Positions 1 to 8,007 of a stretch of DNA of 23,436 bases are shown here, piece by piece; positions within the stretch are counted from its first letter, which is position 1, and each line of letters opens with the position of its first letter. Under the pieces are notes generated by a model. The model saw only the letters and a list, made by a program, of their open reading frames with translations, made no database searches and had not been told where the DNA came from. The position numbers and the translations under genes are program-made. The DNA lies in the NCBI GenBank assembly GCA_045589035.1, contig JAZNFJ010000131.1, positions 1 through 23,436 on the forward strand, written 5' to 3'. Origin of the DNA: Avoscillospira sp045589035 (GTDB lineage Bacteria > Bacillota > Clostridia > Oscillospirales > Oscillospiraceae).

Positions 1-1
1 C

Positions 2-190
2 GGTATCGAAGCCGTGGACGACAAGGACGATGTGATGCTCATCGAAAACGGCGGTGTCATCATCCGTATGGCCGCTTCCGATATCAACACCTACGGCCGC
101 GCCACCCAGGGTGTCCGCGTCATGCGTGTGGAGGAGGGCAACGAGGTCATCTCCCTTCAGCGGACGGACAAGGAAGAAGAGGAAGAATAA
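2..190 (+). CDS. gyrA: DNA gyrase subunit A, C-terminal end (partial)
   Basis: The open frame enters from the left edge and gives 62 residues before a TAA stop. It contains VMLIENGGVIIRMAASDI and TYGRATQGVRVMRV, which match the last blade of the GyrA C-terminal beta-pinwheel that wraps DNA. The protein ends in an acidic tail (DKEEEEE), common in Firmicute GyrA. GyrA is the cleavage/religation subunit of gyrase, which introduces negative supercoils. ParC has a related C-terminal domain, but the regular GRATQGVRVM blade favours GyrA. The start lies outside the window. A palindromic repeat begins 6 bases after the stop. Confidence 0.88.
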   Translation, partial: GIEAVDDKDDVMLIENGGVIIRMAASDINTYGRATQGVRVMRVEEGNEVISLQRTDKEEEEE

Positions 191-196
191 TAAAAT

Positions 197-320
197 AAGC
201 CTTCCCCTTGAGGGGAAGGTGGCCGAGCAAAGCGAGGTCGGATGAGGTGTAGCTATCGATAATGCCTGCACACACCTCATCAGTCAGCTTCGCTGACAGC
301 TTCTCCTCAAGGAGAAGCCT
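197..320 (+). repeat. Palindromic bipartite repeat, type A (gyrA-rnhA gap)
   Basis: This element of about 124 bp fills nearly all of the gap between gyrA and rnhA. Its outer hairpins are CTTCCCC-TTGA-GGGGAAG on the left and CTTCTCC-TCAA-GGAGAAG on the right. Inside are a degenerate left hairpin (CGAGC-AAA-GCGAGG) and a right hairpin GTCAGC-TTC-GCTGAC. The two halves face each other across GATGAGGTGT and ACACCTCATC. It is nearly the same as the copy between aroB and aroA. A TA dinucleotide precedes the left end. The rnhA ribosome site starts just after the right end. Confidence 0.85.
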
Positions 321-334
321 ATGAGGGTGCATAC

Positions 335-778
335 ATGAAAACAGTCACAATCTACACCGACGGGGCTTGCTCCGGCAACCCCGGACCCGGTGGCTGGGGC
401 GCCATCCTCAGCTTTAACGGCATCGAGAAGGAACTTTCCGGCGGCGAAGCCATGACCACCAACAACCGCATGGAGCTGACCGGTGTGATCCGCGCGCTGG
501 AAGCTTTGAAAGAGCCCTGCATCGTGGAGCTTTACTCCGATTCCAAATATGTGATCGATGCTTTGGAAAAGGGCTGGGTCTATGGCTGGAAGAAAAAAGG
601 CTGGATCAAATCCGATAAAAAGCCCGCCCTCAATGTGGATCTGTGGGAGATTTTGCTCCCCCTCATCGAAAAAAATGAGGTCCGTTACCATTGGGTCAAA
701 GGCCACGCTTCCAACGAAAAAAACAACCGCTGCGACGAATTGGCAGTGGCAGAAAGCAAAAAGCACGCATCTGTATGA
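335..778 (+). CDS. rnhA: Ribonuclease HI
   Basis: This 147-residue protein has the normal length of bacterial RNase HI, which cuts the RNA strand of RNA:DNA hybrids in the cytoplasm (R-loops, primers). The four acidic catalytic residues are visible in their motifs: IYTDGACSGNPGPGGWG (Asp8), NNRMELTGVI (Glu), LYSDSKYVIDAL (Asp) and RCDELAVAES (Asp). The basic/aromatic handle KGWVYGWKKKGW is also present. The ATG is preceded by a GAGGGTG ribosome site about 7 bases upstream, just beyond a repeat. The TGA stop lies inside a strong hairpin that serves as terminator. Its convergent neighbour is hemW. Confidence 0.95.
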   Translation: MKTVTIYTDGACSGNPGPGGWGAILSFNGIEKELSGGEAMTTNNRMELTGVIRALEALKEPCIVELYSDSKYVIDALEKGWVYGWKKKGWIKSDKKPALNVDLWEILLPLIEKNEVRYHWVKGHASNEKNNRCDELAVAESKKHASV

Positions 779-789
779 TGCGTGCTTTT
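759..789. terminator. Bidirectional intrinsic terminator between rnhA and hemW
   Basis: A perfect 13-bp stem (AAAAGCACGCATC, 759-771, with GATGCGTGCTTTT, 777-789) encloses a 5-base loop. On the + strand it is followed by a T-rich run (TTTTCTTT); on the - strand it runs into TTTTTGCTTT. It overlaps the last codons and stop of rnhA and lies 2 bases from the hemW stop, so it can end transcription of both convergent genes. Confidence 0.88.
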
Positions 790-791
790 CT

Positions 792-2006
792 TTATCGCAA
801 TGCTTTTGCCAGAGGTTTGCTCTGCTGCTGGGCTTCCAGAAGCTGCAGAATGATGGAATTGGACACCATAAAGCCCTTGGGAGTCAGCCGCCAGCGGCCG
901 GTTTCCGTCTGCTCTGCCAGATCCCGCTGGGCATAGGTCCGCAGCAGTTCTTCCAGAGGGGCAAAAGGCAGCAGATAGGTCTGCATATACTCGTTTTCCT
1001 CGATGCCGTGGGCAGTCCGCAGCCGCAGCATCAGATATTCCCCTGCCCGCTCCCTGTGGGGAATGGCTTCGCACTCAGAGAGGATGGTACCCTGTTCCAG
1101 AACGCCTGTAATATAGCGGTCCAGATTGGCTTCCGCCGTGAATCGCTTGCCGCCGAAGTCAGAAGCCGCCGCAGGACCGAAGCCGATGTAGGGCTTGCCC
1201 GTCCAGTATTTCAGATTATGGCGGCATTCCTTGCCGGGCAGGGCGAAATTGGAAATTTCATACTGGTGCAGACCGAAGTTTTCCAAAGTTTCCACGGCGT
1301 AGAAATACATATCCGCCTGGGCATCGTCATCGGGAAGGTTCGCACCCTCTTTGTACTCCCAGAGGGGGGTGTTGGGTTCGACTTTCAGTCCGTAGCAGGA
1401 AATGTGGTCCGGCTTCAGCTCCATGACATTGCGGAGAGTCGCCATCCACTGCTCCCGGCTCTGGTTGGGCAGGCCGAACATCAGATCCACGGAAACATTG
1501 GTGAAGCCGGCTCTGCGTGCCTGTGTCACCGCCATCTGGGCCTGCCGATAGTTGTGGGGACGGCCCAATGCCTTCAGCTTGCTGTCATCATCGGTCTGGA
1601 TGCCGATGGAAATGCGGTTAAAACCGGCTCTGCGCAGTTTCTGCAAAGAAGCGCTGGTGACACTGTCCGGATTGGCTTCAAAGGTGATCTCCGCGCCGGG
1701 GTCCAGATGGAAGCGGCGGTCGATCTCCGTGAGGATTCGGATGAGATTCTGCGCCCCGAAGAAGCTGGGCGTGCCGCCGCCAAAGTAGACGGAGTCCACG
1801 GTGTAGCCCACTACCCGCTGGGCGGTTTCCTTGATGTGTGCCAGGACGGCATTGAGGTACAGATCCATGCTCTCGTGGTTCATGCCGCCGCCAAGGGAGT
1901 AGAAATCGCAGTACTGGCACTTGCTGCGGCAGAAGGGCACATGGATGTAAAGACCGAGGGGCTTCAGTTCAGTTGGTTCTTTTTGATTATTCTTTACGAT
2001 CAACAT
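792..2006 (-). CDS. hemW: HemW, radical SAM heme chaperone (HemN-like)
   Basis: This is a 404-residue radical SAM protein. The iron-sulfur motif is CRSKCQYCDF (Cys26, Cys30, Cys33), followed by the SAM-binding GGGTP (YFGGGTPSFF). Phe at the position after YCD, in place of the fourth Cys of HemN, is typical of HemW, so coproporphyrinogen oxidase activity is unlikely. HemW family proteins bind heme and hand it to target proteins. The ATG is preceded by AAGGAG at good spacing. The gene lies downstream of lepA on the same strand, the usual Firmicute arrangement (lepA-hemW). A type C repeat separates the two. Confidence 0.9.
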   Translation of the reverse strand: MLIVKNNQKEPTELKPLGLYIHVPFCRSKCQYCDFYSLGGGMNHESMDLYLNAVLAHIKETAQRVVGYTVDSVYFGGGTPSFFGAQNLIRILTEIDRRFHLDPGAEITFEANPDSVTSASLQKLRRAGFNRISIGIQTDDDSKLKALGRPHNYRQAQMAVTQARRAGFTNVSVDLMFGLPNQSREQWMATLRNVMELKPDHISCYGLKVEPNTPLWEYKEGANLPDDDAQADMYFYAVETLENFGLHQYEISNFALPGKECRHNLKYWTGKPYIGFGPAAASDFGGKRFTAEANLDRYITGVLEQGTILSECEAIPHRERAGEYLMLRLRTAHGIEENEYMQTYLLPFAPLEELLRTYAQRDLAEQTETGRWRLTPKGFMVSNSIILQLLEAQQQSKPLAKALR

Positions 2007-2022
2007 AGGTTTCTCCTTGTCG

Positions 2023-2140
2023 AATGCAGAATGTAAAATGCAAAATGCAAAATGATGGTGTCCGGCAAAGCCGGACGAATTGAAATCGTCAGCGAAGCTG
2101 ACACCTCAATTTTGCATTCTGCATTCTGAATTTTGCATTA
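2023..2140. repeat. Type C dispersed repeat (lepA-hemW gap)
   Basis: This element of about 118 bp is bounded by inverted ends built from the words AATGCAGAATG and AATGCAAAATG (left) and TTTTGCATTCTGCATTC (right). Its centre holds two hairpins, GTCCGGC-AAA-GCCGGAC and GTCAGC-GAA-GCTGAC. A second copy, with a different second hairpin stem, lies at 8604-8718, and fragments occur at 6609 and 21833. It lies inside a co-directional gene run and is probably transcribed. Confidence 0.85.
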
Positions 2141-2151
2141 CTTGGCGATGA

Positions 2152-3963
2152 TTAGTCATCATCGTCAAGTTTCAAAACTGCCATGAAGGCATCGCTGGGG
2201 ACGGAAACGGTGCCGAAGCTGCGCATCCGCTTCTTGCCTTCCTTCTGCTTCTCCAGCAGCTTCTTCTTACGGGTAATATCGCCGCCGTAGCACTTGGCCA
2301 GCACATCCTTCCGCAGGGCCTTGATGGTTTCGCGGGCAATGACCTTGCCGCCGATGGCTGCCTGAACGGGAATTTCAAACATCTGGCGGGGGATATTCTC
2401 CTTCAGCTTCACGCAGGTCTTTCTGGCTCTGGCATAGGCACTGTCTGCAAAGAGAATGAAACTCAATGCGTCCACCTGTTCGCCGTTGAGCAGAATATCC
2501 AGCTTGACCAATTTACTGGGTCTGTAGCCCAGCAGCTCATAGTCCAGAGAAGCATAGCCGCGTGTTCTGGATTTCAGCGCGTCAAAGAAGTCGTAAATAA
2601 TTTCATTGAGGGGCATGTGGTAGTGGAGCTCCACGCGGGTGGTGTCAAGGTAGGTCATATCCTTGAACTCACCTCTGCGCTGCTGGCACAGATCCATGAT
2701 ATTGCCCACATAATCCTGGGGAGTGATGATGCTGGCCTTGACAAAGGGCTCTCTTGCTTCGGCAATTTCCGCAGGATCGGGATAGTTCAGGGGGGTGTAG
2801 ACCTCCACCTCCGTGCCGTCGGTCTTGGTGATCTCATAGACGACATTGGGTGCGGTGGTGATGAGATCCAGATTGTATTCCCGCTCCAGACGCTCCATGA
2901 TGACTTCCATGTGGAGAAGTCCCAGGAAGCCGCAGCGGAAACCGAAGCCCAGAGCGATGGAATTTTCCTGCACGAAGCTCATGGAGGCATCGTTCAGTTG
3001 GAGTTTTTCCAGGGCATCTCTCAAATCGCCGTACTTGGAGCCGTCGGCAGGGTACACACCGGAGAAGACCATGGGCTGAACGGCCTTATAGCCGGGCAGG
3101 GCCTCGGTAGTGGGATTTTCCACGGAAGTCACCGTATCGCCTACCTGCGTATCGGAAATGGTCTTGATGGAAGCGGTGAAATAGCCCACTTCGCCTGCCC
3201 CCAGACCCTCACAGGGAATCATACCTCTGGGAGCCAGATGGCCGCACTCCACCACTTTGTACTCGGCGCCGGTGGCCATCATTTTCACATCCATGCCGGG
3301 GATCAGAGTGCCGTTCATGACGCGAAGATAGACGATGACGCCCCGGTAGGAGTCGTACTGGCTGTCAAAAATCAGCGCCTGCAGAGGTGCATTGCGGTCA
3401 CCACCGGGAGGGGGTACGTCCCGCACCACCATTTCCAGCACTTCGTGGATGTTGATGCCGTTTTTGGCGGAAATTTCCGGCGCATCCATGGCGGGAATGC
3501 CGATGATGTCCTCGATTTCCTGCTTCACTTCCAAAGGCCGTGCGGCAGGCAGGTCGATTTTGTTGACCACAGGCAGGACTTCCAGCCCTTCATCGATGGC
3601 AAGATAGGTGTTTGCAAGGGTCTGGGCTTCGATGCCCTGAGAAGCATCCACCACCAGCACCGCGCCTTCGCAGGCGGTCAGACTGCGGGAAACCTCATAG
3701 TTGAAGTCCACATGGCCCGGGGTGTCGATGAGGTTCAGCACATATTCCTGTCCGTCATCGGCGGTGTAGTTCAGCCGGACGGCACGGGCCTTGATGGTAA
3801 TGCCCCGCTCCCGTTCCAGTTCCATGTTGTCGAGAATCTGGTCTTCCATTTCCCGCTTGTCGATGGTGTTGCATTCCTCCAGCAGACGGTCTGCCAGGGT
3901 GGATTTGCCGTGGTCAATATGCGCCACGATGGAAAAATTACGAAGTTTACTCTGATCTGTCAT
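2152..3963 (-). CDS. lepA: Elongation factor 4 (LepA), translational GTPase
   Basis: This 603-residue protein is full length for LepA/EF4, a ribosome-associated GTPase acting in translation initiation and back-translocation. GTPase motifs appear in order: AHIDHGKSTL (G1), ERERGITIKA (G2), DTPGHVDF (G3), NKIDLPAA (G4) and SAKNG (G5). The LepA-specific C-terminal domain ends with GGDITRKKKLLEKQKEGKKR, its hallmark, so it is not EF-G or a TypA protein. The ATG follows GGAGG at 7-8 bases. It starts 15 bases after the PBP2 stop and precedes hemW, consistent with one transcription unit. Confidence 0.97.
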   Translation of the reverse strand: MTDQSKLRNFSIVAHIDHGKSTLADRLLEECNTIDKREMEDQILDNMELERERGITIKARAVRLNYTADDGQEYVLNLIDTPGHVDFNYEVSRSLTACEGAVLVVDASQGIEAQTLANTYLAIDEGLEVLPVVNKIDLPAARPLEVKQEIEDIIGIPAMDAPEISAKNGINIHEVLEMVVRDVPPPGGDRNAPLQALIFDSQYDSYRGVIVYLRVMNGTLIPGMDVKMMATGAEYKVVECGHLAPRGMIPCEGLGAGEVGYFTASIKTISDTQVGDTVTSVENPTTEALPGYKAVQPMVFSGVYPADGSKYGDLRDALEKLQLNDASMSFVQENSIALGFGFRCGFLGLLHMEVIMERLEREYNLDLITTAPNVVYEITKTDGTEVEVYTPLNYPDPAEIAEAREPFVKASIITPQDYVGNIMDLCQQRRGEFKDMTYLDTTRVELHYHMPLNEIIYDFFDALKSRTRGYASLDYELLGYRPSKLVKLDILLNGEQVDALSFILFADSAYARARKTCVKLKENIPRQMFEIPVQAAIGGKVIARETIKALRKDVLAKCYGGDITRKKKLLEKQKEGKKRMRSFGTVSVPSDAFMAVLKLDDDD

Positions 3964-3978
3964 AAATACCTCCGGTAT

Positions 3979-6093
3979 TTAATACACATAGTTTTCTTTG
4001 GAAGTGGTTTCGTACTTGCTCTCCTGAGAGAAGTATTCGTCCAGAACGGCCCGGACGATCTTACCCAGATTACCGCCCTGTGCGCCCTGCTCCACATAGA
4101 TGGCAATGGCCACCTGGGGGTCATCGGCAGGGGCATAGCAGACGAAGGATGCGTTGTCGGATGTGTTGCCGGCGCCGTGCTGTGCCGTACCGGTCTTGGC
4201 CGCCACCTTGATGGGATAGTCATAGAGGTAGGCAGAAGCCGTGCCGTCCACATCGGAATTGTAGCCGATGCGCTCATGGGCAGCCATCTGCATGCCTTCG
4301 TTGATGGCCTTCAATGCCTCGGGGGAAATATCCAGCTTACTTGCCACGGTGGGGGTGCTTTCCTCCAGCAGTTCCTTGAAATCCCAGGAAACCACCCGGC
4401 GCAGGTAGGTCGCTTCATATCTCGTGCCGCCGTTTGCCAAGGCGGAGGTGTAGCAAGCCATCTGCAGAGGGGTAAAGGCATTCAAACTCTGTCCGATGAC
4501 TGCCTGCAGTTTATCGCCGTCCACCCATTCGGACTGGGAAGTGCCGGCAAAGACCTGGGCCTTGCTTTCGGGGTTGGCACGCTGACCGATATATTCTGCC
4601 AGCTCACCGCCGGTGGGCTCGCCCAGACCAAGGCTCTTGGCAATGCGGTCCAGTTCCGCCGTGGGCACCTGCAGACCCAGTTCATAGAAATAGTAGTTGC
4701 AGGAGTCTCGCAGGGCTTCCATCATGTCGACCACACCGTGGGTGTGACCGGTGCTGGTGTAGATATAGCAGGCGGGGGCATAGCCTTCCAGTTCGTACTT
4801 GGTGTAGCGGCCCTGGTCGCGGACGGTGTAGCCGGGGCCGAAGCCTGCCACATCCATGGCGCCGATGGCGGTGCACATCTTATAAATAGAACCGGGGGCA
4901 TACTGGGCAAAGCGGGTGCGGTCCATGAGGGGGGAGAGGTAATCGTCATCCCGCAGTTTGGCAAAGGATTCCGGGTCCTGGAATTCCTCCATGGTGTAGC
5001 CGGGGTAGCTGACGGAGGCGAGGACCTCACCGGTCTTGACCTCCTGCACCACCACGGCACCGCCCTTGGCATCCTTGCCGCCCTTGGAAACACCCACACC
5101 GTTTTCCCGCAGGTCGATGATCAGGTCTTCCAGCGCCTGTGCCGCCACAGTCTGCAGGTCGATGTCGATGGAAAGCTCCACATTGGAGCCGGGCTGGGGG
5201 ACTTTGGTGTAGTACTGCTCCAGCACTTCGCCATCGGCGGTGACGGTGGTTTTCATCTGTCCGTCAGTGCCGTGGAGATAGGATTCAAAGGCCTTTTCCA
5301 CACCGTCCTTGCCCACCCGGGCATTCATGGCATAGCCTTGTTCCTTGTATTTTTCCGTGTATTCCTCCCAGTTCATGGCGCCGGTGAAGCCCAGCAGATG
5401 GGAGGCATAGGGGGTCTTGTATTCCCGGACGGTGGTGGTATCCACAATGACACCGGGGATGTCCAGTTCGATGATGGCGGAAAGCTGTTCGGAGGTCACA
5501 TCCTCTGCCAGCACATAGTTTTCCAGAGGCATGCCCTGAATGCCGCGGAGTTCCAGCTCGTAGCGGACGGCAATCAGCTGAAATGCCCGCTCATCGCTGA
5601 GATCCTTAGGCAGGTTGTAGGCCTCCCGGAGAATTTTCATCAGCGCACCGGCGGAAATATCCGTATCGATGCTGCGGCTTCGCAGGAAGGTCTTGAAATG
5701 ATCCTGCCAGTTCTGCCCGTAGTCCTCCAGAGTGTAGGCATAGGGCTTGGTGGGGGTAATGGGCAGGTGGCTCTCCATCTCAATGCCCAGTTCTTCGCAA
5801 AGATCCAATAGATCCAGAATGGACTGGGTGGGATTGGGGCCGTTGAACAGCACGAAGCTGACGATGACAATGTTATAGCTTGCCCGGTTGGTCACCAGAA
5901 CGGTGCCGTTGCGGTCGAGAATCTGACCACGGGCGGCTTCCACGGTGGTGTAGTAATAGGTGCTGTCTGCCATGTAGACCGTCTGCTCGTCCACATCGGA
6001 CTGGATCTTGTACAGGCGGAAGGCGAACAGACCCATGATCAGGGCAATGGAGATGACAAAGGCGGTAATGCGGACGCGGATTCTTCTGTTCAC
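3979..6093 (-). CDS. mrdA: Penicillin-binding protein 2 (class B transpeptidase, elongasome)
   Basis: This 704-residue class B PBP cross-links peptidoglycan during side-wall synthesis. A single N-terminal membrane segment (about residues 9-27) anchors it outside the membrane. A dimerisation/pedestal domain follows (ARGQILDRNGTVL near residue 54). The transpeptidase motifs are intact: SIYK with Ser402 and Lys405, SCN with Ser464, and KTG at Lys633. Position directly after mreC and mreD argues for the MrdA/PBP2 role rather than the division enzyme FtsI. The start is GTG and overlaps the mreD stop (GTGA), implying translational coupling. The pedestal region is long, as in other Clostridia PBP2 proteins. 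Confidence 0.92.
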   Translation of the reverse strand: MNRRIRVRITAFVISIALIMGLFAFRLYKIQSDVDEQTVYMADSTYYYTTVEAARGQILDRNGTVLVTNRASYNIVIVSFVLFNGPNPTQSILDLLDLCEELGIEMESHLPITPTKPYAYTLEDYGQNWQDHFKTFLRSRSIDTDISAGALMKILREAYNLPKDLSDERAFQLIAVRYELELRGIQGMPLENYVLAEDVTSEQLSAIIELDIPGVIVDTTTVREYKTPYASHLLGFTGAMNWEEYTEKYKEQGYAMNARVGKDGVEKAFESYLHGTDGQMKTTVTADGEVLEQYYTKVPQPGSNVELSIDIDLQTVAAQALEDLIIDLRENGVGVSKGGKDAKGGAVVVQEVKTGEVLASVSYPGYTMEEFQDPESFAKLRDDDYLSPLMDRTRFAQYAPGSIYKMCTAIGAMDVAGFGPGYTVRDQGRYTKYELEGYAPACYIYTSTGHTHGVVDMMEALRDSCNYYFYELGLQVPTAELDRIAKSLGLGEPTGGELAEYIGQRANPESKAQVFAGTSQSEWVDGDKLQAVIGQSLNAFTPLQMACYTSALANGGTRYEATYLRRVVSWDFKELLEESTPTVASKLDISPEALKAINEGMQMAAHERIGYNSDVDGTASAYLYDYPIKVAAKTGTAQHGAGNTSDNASFVCYAPADDPQVAIAIYVEQGAQGGNLGKIVRAVLDEYFSQESKYETTSKENYVY

Positions 6094-6593
6094 AGGTCGG
6101 CACCTACCTTTCTTACGGCCTTGGCCAGCAGATAGATGATGGGGCTGGGGATGATGGAAAGACCGGTGATCACCGGCACCCAGATCAGCAGTCTGCCGGG
6201 GGCGTCGTTCAGATAGTATTTGAGGACAAATCTGGCACCTTCATGGAGTGCTGTTGCCGCCAGACACAGGAGCATGGCGGAAAGAAACCGCTTGGCGAGG
6301 AAATTGTCGCAGACCCATGCGCCTAAGATGGCCAGGACCGTGTAGGACACCAGAGAAAGTGCCGCATCATCGGCGCCGCAGGCATACCAGACAAAGCCGG
6401 CGATCAGACCAAACAGACCGGCGGCTTCGTGATCCACCTGCATGGCAATGCAGACGATGACGATGGGCATGAGGTTCAGCTTCACACCGAACAGCCTTAC
6501 CCGGCCGAACAGGGTGGTCTGCACCAGCATGACCAGCAGATATAGGAGGGCGAACAGCGCCCACATGATGATTTTTCGGGTTCGTTGGTTCAT
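6090..6593 (-). CDS. mreD: Rod-shape-determining protein MreD
   Basis: This small hydrophobic protein of 167 residues has about five predicted membrane segments and matches MreD in size, topology and place between mreC and PBP2. MreD is a membrane component of the elongasome. The chosen ATG (MNQRTRKIIMW) is preceded by AAGGTG at about 7 bases. The frame stays open 31 codons further upstream, but that stretch is translated from a repeat fragment and is not part of the gene. The stop overlaps the PBP2 GTG start by 4 bases. Confidence 0.88.
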   Translation of the reverse strand: MNQRTRKIIMWALFALLYLLVMLVQTTLFGRVRLFGVKLNLMPIVIVCIAMQVDHEAAGLFGLIAGFVWYACGADDAALSLVSYTVLAILGAWVCDNFLAKRFLSAMLLCLAATALHEGARFVLKYYLNDAPGRLLIWVPVITGLSIIPSPIIYLLAKAVRKVGADL

Positions 6594-6608
6594 GGTTTCA
6601 CCTTGTGA

Positions 6609-6640
6609 AATGCAAAATGCAGAATGCAGAATGCAAAATG
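6609..6640. repeat. Type C repeat fragment (mreC-mreD gap)
   Basis: A 32-base stretch made only of the type C end words (AATGCAAAATGCAGAATG followed by CAGAATGCAAAATG). The inner hairpins and the opposite end are missing, so this is a truncated copy or half element. It directly precedes the mreD ribosome site on the minus strand. Confidence 0.75.
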
Positions 6641-6657
6641 AATCTACTGAATATGTG

Positions 6658-6690
6658 TCATTGCGAGCACCGAAGGTGCGTGGCAATCCG
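6658..6690. repeat. Type D palindromic repeat (TCATTGCGAG...GGCAATCC)
   Basis: A 33-base palindrome with outer stem ATTGC/GCAAT and inner stem GCACC-GAA-GGTGC. It belongs to the TCATTGCGAG...GGCAATCC type of dispersed repeat that I recall from other Clostridia genomes (from memory, not checked). It ends a few bases before the mreC stop. Its loop is again GAA, as in the type A, B and C hairpins. Confidence 0.7.
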
Positions 6691-6695
6691 CTTCC

Positions 6696-7526
6696 TTATT
6701 CGTAACTCTTGAGAATAAACACCTGTTCCAGATCGTCCAGATCGCAGCTGGCTTTCAGCGCCGCGTACTTGGCAACACCAGTTTCGTCCAGAGAAACATT
6801 GGTGATCTTACCCAGCAGAAGGCCCTTGGGATACATGGTAGAGCCGGTGGTGACCACCTGATCGCCGTTTTTCAGCACCGCATCGGTGGAAAGGTAGTTC
6901 ATACGAAGCACCTGGGTGTTTTCCGACTGATAAGTGCCCTGGACCACACCGGTGTGACCGGAAGAGGCAATGGCGGCGCTGATCTCCAGACCGTTATCCA
7001 GAATGGTGGTCACGGTCGCCCAGTTTTCACCGATGTCCGTGATGATGCCCACCATCTGCTTGTTCTCCGCCAGGGCTGCCATGCCCAGCTGCAGGCCGTG
7101 CTTTTCGCCCTTGCCGATGGTGAAGGTGCTGCGCCAGGAGGAGGCATCGTAGGCGATCAGATAGGCAGGCTCGAAAATATAGTCCCGGTTGGCCTCCTTG
7201 ATCTCCAGCAGCTGCTCATAGCGCTGATTTTCCCGCTGCAGCTCCTGTGCCGTACGGATCTCCTCCTCCATGTCGGCGATCTGCTGCTTCAGGGCGTCGT
7301 TTTCCGCCTGCAGAGATTCGTAGGAGAAGATATAGTTGTAGTACCGCAGAGCCGCCCGGTCAATGGCGGAAACACCGCTCCGCAGCGGGGACAGCAGATT
7401 GCCAAACAGCCCCCGGGAGAAAGTGGTGCCGCCCACAACGGCAGTAATGACCGTGGTGACAACGGCCAAAGTGACCGCCACGATCAAAAGGGTCTTGATT
7501 TTAGAGGAAAAGAGCTTTTTTTTCAT
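6696..7526 (-). CDS. mreC: Rod-shape-determining protein MreC
   Basis: This 276-residue protein has the MreC layout: a short basic cytoplasmic N-terminus (MKKKLFSSKIK), one membrane segment (about residues 12-30), a coiled coil (about residues 72-115, LQAENDALKQQIADMEEEI) and a C-terminal beta-rich domain with KNGDQVVTTGS and PKGLLLGKI, typical of MreC. It scaffolds the elongasome by contacting PBP2 and MreD outside the membrane. The ATG follows AGGAG at about 10 bases. mreB, often upstream, is not next to it; the upstream neighbour is a DUF559 element and then maf. Confidence 0.93.
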   Translation of the reverse strand: MKKKLFSSKIKTLLIVAVTLAVVTTVITAVVGGTTFSRGLFGNLLSPLRSGVSAIDRAALRYYNYIFSYESLQAENDALKQQIADMEEEIRTAQELQRENQRYEQLLEIKEANRDYIFEPAYLIAYDASSWRSTFTIGKGEKHGLQLGMAALAENKQMVGIITDIGENWATVTTILDNGLEISAAIASSGHTGVVQGTYQSENTQVLRMNYLSTDAVLKNGDQVVTTGSTMYPKGLLLGKITNVSLDETGVAKYAALKASCDLDDLEQVFILKSYE

Positions 7527-7541
7527 AATATTTGCACTCCT

Positions 7542-8007
7542 AAAGGCTCCCCTTGAGGGGAGCTGTCAGCGAAGCTGACTGAGAGGTGTATGGGCAGTGA
7601 TGATTGCATCAATGGCTTCACAAACACCTCTGAAATTTCCGGTTACATCCGTATTGGGAATTCGAAATACACGAATGCCTAATTCATTGAGATAAGCCGT
7701 TCGTTTTTCGTCATATTCCTGTCCGGCTTCTTCGTAATGCTGAGAGCCGTCCAGTTCAATGGCCAGTTTTGCTTTTTCGCAGTAAAAATCCAGAATGTAA
7801 CTTCCGATAATCTTCTGCTTGTATATCTTTACAGGATAATCTTTGAGGAAATCATACCATAGATGCCGTTCTTCTTTGGTCATTTCCTTACGAAGCTGAC
7901 GGGCATGATGCAGAAGATTGGAGTTTCTCGGTAAAGTCATACTGCCTGCTCACACCTCTCAGTCAAAAATCTTCGATTTTTGCCAGCTCCCCTCAAGGGG
8001 AGCCTTT
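7542..8007 (-). mobile_element. DUF559-encoding element with inverted palindromic ends
   Basis: This 466-bp unit has matching inverted ends. The outer hairpin (GGCTCCCC-TTGA-GGGGAGC) is identical at both sides, and the inner sequence GACTGAGAGGTGT is also repeated inverted. Between these shared blocks the inner hairpins differ: GTCAGC-GAA-GCTGAC at the gene's 3' side and CAAAAATC-GAA-GATTTTTG at its 5' side. The ends have the same modular plan as the ORF-less repeats in this window, including a GCCTGC-A/T-CACACCTC block next to the 5' module. A TA sits at both outer borders (with a variable A run). It is inserted between maf and mreC, in the direction of transcription. I see no transposase; mobility is inferred. 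Confidence 0.72.
7566..7940 (-). CDS. DUF559 family endonuclease-like protein (Vsr/PD-(D/E)XK-related)
   Basis: This 124-residue protein matches DUF559 (PF04480) over its whole length: an N-terminal helix with ARQLRKEMTKEERHLW, then IIGSYILDFYC and LAIELDGSQHY. The likely nuclease residues Asp51, Glu62, Asp64 and His68 are all present, and the C-terminal YLNELGIRVFRIPNTDV is typical. The family is related to Vsr nickases and PD-(D/E)XK nucleases; a defined function for the family is not known to me. The last codons (TPLSQLR and stop) are encoded by the element's own end repeat. The ribosome site is weak (GAGGTG too far upstream), suggesting low expression. The ORF is intact, which suggests selection or recent arrival. 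Confidence 0.87.
   Translation of the reverse strand: MTLPRNSNLLHHARQLRKEMTKEERHLWYDFLKDYPVKIYKQKIIGSYILDFYCEKAKLAIELDGSQHYEEAGQEYDEKRTAYLNELGIRVFRIPNTDVTGNFRGVCEAIDAIITAHTPLSQLR

Noticed and set aside
558..2036. 492-residue + strand frame through rnhA and antisense to hemW
   Set aside because: It runs through the bidirectional terminator and two well-supported genes; it is an antisense shadow.
2617..5811. 1064-residue open frame on the + strand, antisense to lepA and PBP2
   Set aside because: It crosses two strongly conserved genes and their gap, shows a low-complexity His/Gly/Val-rich translation typical of a complementary-frame shadow, and has no ribosome site or known domain.
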